Origin: an uncultured Victivallaceae bacterium
Lineage (GTDB): Bacteria; Verrucomicrobiota; Lentisphaeria; Victivallales; Victivallaceae
DNA: 8,345 bases
Direction: 5' to 3'
Assembly: GCA_934663655.1 (NCBI GenBank)
Contig: CAKUKT010000099.1
Location: 1-8,345 of the forward strand
This document shows, in pieces, positions 6,188 through 8,345 of this stretch; within the stretch, counting starts at the first letter, position 1; each line of letters starts with the position of its first letter. A program made the position numbers and the translations under genes. The notes beneath the pieces were generated by a model, which was not told the DNA's origin, did no database searches, and worked only from the letters and a program-made list of their open reading frames with translations.

Positions 6188-7387
6188 TCAGATCAGGTGT
6201 CCCATCCGTTCTTTTTTGGTGCGCAAATAGAACTCATTTTCGCGACCGGGTTCGATGATGATCGGCACCCGTTCCCGAATCTCCAGACCGTAGCCGGAGA
6301 TGCCGATGAGTTTTTTCGGATTGTTGGTGAGCAGCCGGATCGACCGGACGCCGAGATCGAGCAGGATCTGGACGCCGATGCCGTATTCCCGGAGATCGTC
6401 CGGAAAGCCGAGTTTTTCATTGGCTTCGACGGTATCGCATCCTTCGTCCTGAAGTTTGTAGGCGCTGATCTTGTTGTAAATTCCGATTCCGCGCCCCTCC
6501 TGCCGCAGATAGACGAGAACTCCGGCTCCGGCGTCGGCGATCTGGCGCATGGCGGCGTGAAGCTGGGAACCGCAGTCGCAGCGCAGCGAACCGAAGACAT
6601 CGCCGGTGAGGCATTCGCTGTGCACGCGCACCAGCACGTCGTCGCGGTCGCGGACATCCCCGAATACCAGCGCCAGATGTTCGGCGTTGTCGACGCGGGT
6701 ACGGTAGGCGTGGATGGTGAATTCCCCGAACGGCGTCGGCAGCCTGGCGCTGTCGCCGCGGATAATCAGCTGTTCATGGCGGCGCCGATAGGCGATCAGC
6801 GAGGCGACCGAACCCCATTTCAGGTTGTGTTTGCGTCTGAAGGCATCGAGGTCGTCGAGTCTGGCCATGGTACCGTCTTCATTCATGATCTCGCAGATGA
6901 CTCCGGCCGGAGTCAGCCCCGCCAGCCGGGCGAGATCGACCGCCGCTTCCGTGTGTCCGGCGCGGCGAAGTACCCCGCCCGGGCGCGCGATCAGCGGAAA
7001 GAGATGTCCCGGCGAAACGAAATCCGCCGCGGTGGCGTCGGGACTGATCAGGGTACGGACGGTTTTGCAGCGGTCGAAGGCGCTGATTCCGGTGGTGGTG
7101 CCCTTTTTCGCATCGACGCTTTGAGTGAATGCCGTGCCGAAGGGGTCGCCGAGCGAAGCCGGAGTAGTGAGGTTGAGCCGGGCGGCGATCTCCGGTTCCA
7201 GCGGTGCGCAGATCAGTCCGCAGGCGTGGGTGGCCATGAAGGTGATCGCTTCCGGGGTGGCGAAGTCGGCGGCGACGATTACATCGCCTTCGTTTTCACG
7301 GTTTTCATCATCGGTGATTATCACCATCCGCCCCTGGCGGATATCCTCAATGAGTTCTTCCGGGGTATTGAATACAACCTGATCCAT
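6188..7387 (-). CDS. ribBA: Bifunctional DHBP synthase / GTP cyclohydrolase II
   Basis: RibBA supplies both riboflavin precursors: the RibB half converts ribulose 5-phosphate to 3,4-dihydroxy-2-butanone 4-phosphate, and the RibA half opens GTP to the pyrimidine precursor. The RibB domain (about 1-200) has the acidic active-site loop [10 protein letters not shown] (26-35), [10 protein letters not shown] (family often RPGH or TPGH), [15 protein letters not shown] and [11 protein letters not shown]. The RibA domain (about 205-399) has the zinc cysteines Cys259, Cys270 and Cys272 in [18 protein letters not shown], the RQEGRGIG loop (295-302), and [17 protein letters not shown] followed by LLTNNPKK. 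Both halves look intact. AGGA at 7398-7401 is 10 nt before the ATG. The gene follows the ymdB stop after 24 nt and precedes ldcA by 1 nt. No FMN riboswitch is visible upstream. Confidence 0.97.
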   Translation of the reverse strand: MDQVVFNTPEELIEDIRQGRMVIITDDENRENEGDVIVAADFATPEAITFMATHACGLICAPLEPEIAARLNLTTPASLGDPFGTAFTQSVDAKKGTTTGISAFDRCKTVRTLISPDATAADFVSPGHLFPLIARPGGVLRRAGHTEAAVDLARLAGLTPAGVICEIMNEDGTMARLDDLDAFRRKHNLKWGSVASLIAYRRRHEQLIIRGDSARLPTPFGEFTIHAYRTRVDNAEHLALVFGDVRDRDDVLVRVHSECLTGDVFGSLRCDCGSQLHAAMRQIADAGAGVLVYLRQEGRGIGIYNKISAYKLQDEGCDTVEANEKLGFPDDLREYGIGVQILLDLGVRSIRLLTNNPKKLIGISGYGLEIRERVPIIIEPGRENEFYLRTKKERMGHLI

Positions 7388-7411
7388 TTTTATTTCATCC
7401 TGGCAGTTTGC

Positions 7412-8200
7412 TTAAATTTCCACAGTTTTCGAGAAGGGGGTGATCGATCGGGCGTGTCCGGAGAGATGATCGAAACCGACGCTGACGCCGTCGATCCGGA
7501 ACCGGCCGCTTTCGACCACGGGCAGACGCACCGGCATTCCGGTGGTGAATTTTTTGACGACGGATTCGACCTCCCGGCCGAGGACGCTCCAGTCCGCGCC
7601 GACCATTCCGACGTCGCTGATCGCGGCGGTTCCCGGGGGAATGATCCGGGCGTCGGCGGTCTGGACGTGAGTGTGGGTACCGAACACGGCGGTAACCCGG
7701 CCGGCAAGAAAGGCGGACATCGCAATTTTTTCACTGGTGGCCTCAGCGTGAAAATCGACGAAAATGTTCTTCACGCGGTCGGGGATTTCCGCCAGAATCT
7801 GCTCGACGGTTTCAAAGGGGCAGGAGGCGGATTCGCGCATGAACACCTTGCCCTGCAGAGAAATCACCGCAAATTCCCCTCCCGCCGGATTGCGGAAAAT
7901 CCCCCAGCCCCGTCCGGGCTGACGCCGGGAGAGGTTGGCGGGGCGGATCACCCGGTCGAAGGCGGAGATTTCCGTTTCAAAGCTCTTCTGATCCCAGATA
8001 TGGTCGCCGCCGGTGATCGCATCGGCAACGTTGAGCAGTTCCCGGACGCAGGAACCGGTCATTCCGGCGCCTGCGGCGGAGTTTTCGCCGTTGACAATCA
8101 CCACCGAAGCATTGTATTGACGTCTCAATTCGGGTACGAACTGCCGGATTGCTTCCCGGCCGCCTTTGCCGACGACGTCGCCGATAAAGATCATATTCAT
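7412..8200 (-). CDS. ymdB: YmdB-like metallophosphoesterase (TIGR00282 family)
   Basis: In Bacillus and Deinococcus this family hydrolyses 2',3'- or 3',5'-cyclic nucleotides and affects biofilm or sporulation decisions. The 262-aa length is typical. Metal-ligand motifs are FIGDVVGKGGR (Asp8), NGEN (Glu39, Asn40), DFHAEATSEK (His151) and GTHTHVQTAD (His176, His178); downstream come GTAAISDVGMVG and the FTTGMPVRLPV tail. The family's GNH motif is GGDH here, placing Asp66 where a metal-binding Asn is expected. The start is MNM: ATG at 8200, with a second ATG at 8194. AGG at 8213-8215 is 12 nt upstream of the first. It is the first gene of the ymdB-ribBA-ldcA unit, driven by the promoter at 8237-8265. 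The physiological link to riboflavin synthesis is unclear. Confidence 0.93.
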   Translation of the reverse strand: MNMIFIGDVVGKGGREAIRQFVPELRRQYNASVVIVNGENSAAGAGMTGSCVRELLNVADAITGGDHIWDQKSFETEISAFDRVIRPANLSRRQPGRGWGIFRNPAGGEFAVISLQGKVFMRESASCPFETVEQILAEIPDRVKNIFVDFHAEATSEKIAMSAFLAGRVTAVFGTHTHVQTADARIIPPGTAAISDVGMVGADWSVLGREVESVVKKFTTGMPVRLPVVESGRFRIDGVSVGFDHLSGHARSITPFSKTVEI

Positions 8201-8236
8201 AGCACGTATGCGCCTTTCCTGCTATTTTCATTCTAT

Positions 8237-8265
8237 AATATACACCGGCCCGACGGCTTTGTCAC
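8237..8265 (-). promoter_or_regulatory. Sigma70-like promoter for the ymdB-ribBA-ldcA unit
   Basis: Reading leftward, GTGACA (8260-8265) and TATATT (8237-8242) are spaced by 17 bp, each 5/6 to consensus. Transcription would start near 8230, about 30 nt before the ymdB ATG. This leaves no room for an FMN riboswitch on the mRNA ahead of ribBA. Confidence 0.6.
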
Positions 8266-8273
8266 ACTCCAGA

Positions 8274-8302
8274 TTGAAAAATTCCCGGAGAAGCTGTATT
8301 TT
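8274..8302 (+). promoter_or_regulatory. Candidate promoter for the gene leaving the right edge
   Basis: TTGAAA (8274-8279) and TATTTT (8297-8302) are separated by 17 bp on the plus strand. It lies back to back with the ymdB promoter, with 8 bp between the two -35 boxes. The -10 is only 4/6. The arrangement with a ribosome site and ATG just downstream raises its credibility. Confidence 0.4.
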
Positions 8303-8328
8303 TTCAGAAAAACGCTGGAAAGATTGTC

Positions 8329-8345
8329 ATGAATTTTTCAGGGGA
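8329..8345 (+). CDS. Possible start of a rightward gene, partial
   Basis: An ATG at 8329 is preceded by GGAAAG at 8317-8322 (6 nt spacing) and by the promoter-like pair at 8274-8302. Only five codons (MNFSG) fall inside the window, so nothing can be said about the product. The call rests on the start signals alone. Confidence 0.35.

Noticed and set aside
7388..7411. FMN riboswitch upstream of ribBA
   Set aside because: Only 24 nt separate ymdB and ribBA, and the leader before ymdB is about 30 nt. Neither can hold an RFN element.
6047..8332. A very long plus-strand open frame (761 codons) opposite ribBA, ymdB and part of ldcA
   Set aside because: It is antisense to three genes with intact catalytic motifs, has no ribosome site or recognisable domain, and its composition is that of GC-rich antisense reading. 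Long stop-free shadows are expected here.
1..8345. Mobile elements, CRISPR arrays, tRNA/rRNA genes or a defence system
   Set aside because: No transposase, integrase or terminal repeats, no spaced direct repeats, no RNA gene signatures and no defence-type domains were seen on either strand.

Overview
This is a GC-rich, gene-dense bacterial chromosomal window with no sign of a phage, transposon, plasmid, CRISPR array or RNA gene. Every gene but one can be assigned to a known family. The combination of a GntR-type winged helix fused to a LacI-like sensor domain, a Gfo/Idh/MocA oxidoreductase beside it, and isolated housekeeping genes with A/U-rich start regions would fit the PVC superphylum (a Lentisphaerota/Victivallis-like or Verrucomicrobia-like organism). 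That placement is inference from general resemblance, not proof. The prepilin peptidase and the predicted lipoprotein suggest a Gram-negative-type envelope.

Layout. (1) 1-1301, minus strand: a predicted lipoprotein, followed through a 4-bp ATGA overlap by a Ppx/GppA-family protein that runs off the left edge. (2) 1302-1403: a divergent intergenic region with a good sigma70-type promoter facing right. (3) 1404-4235, plus strand: aroE (shikimate dehydrogenase), a type IV prepilin peptidase 3 bp later, and a GntR/LacI-like hybrid regulator 48 bp later. (4) 4236-4339: a 104-bp gap with two small dyad symmetries. (5) 4340-5365, plus: a Gfo/Idh/MocA-type oxidoreductase with an unusual nucleotide-binding loop. 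(6) 5311-8200, minus: a tight three-gene unit transcribed leftward, ymdB-like phosphoesterase, ribBA and an LD-carboxypeptidase. The last of these overlaps the oxidoreductase tail to tail by 55 bp. (7) 8201-8345: two back-to-back promoters, one for the minus-strand unit and one for a gene that probably begins at 8329 and leaves the window.

How the genes fit together. The minus-strand unit looks like a housekeeping operon: nucleotide phosphodiesterase, riboflavin precursor synthesis and cell-wall peptide recycling. The plus-strand group mixes aromatic amino acid synthesis and pilin/secretion processing with a regulator, which may control the neighbouring oxidoreductase. No novel multi-gene system is evident. 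The most interesting points are at residue level: a Ppx/GppA homologue whose phosphate-binding loops have diverged, a YmdB homologue with Asp in place of the metal-binding Asn, and an oxidoreductase with a GFRHNH loop instead of the usual glycine-rich motif.
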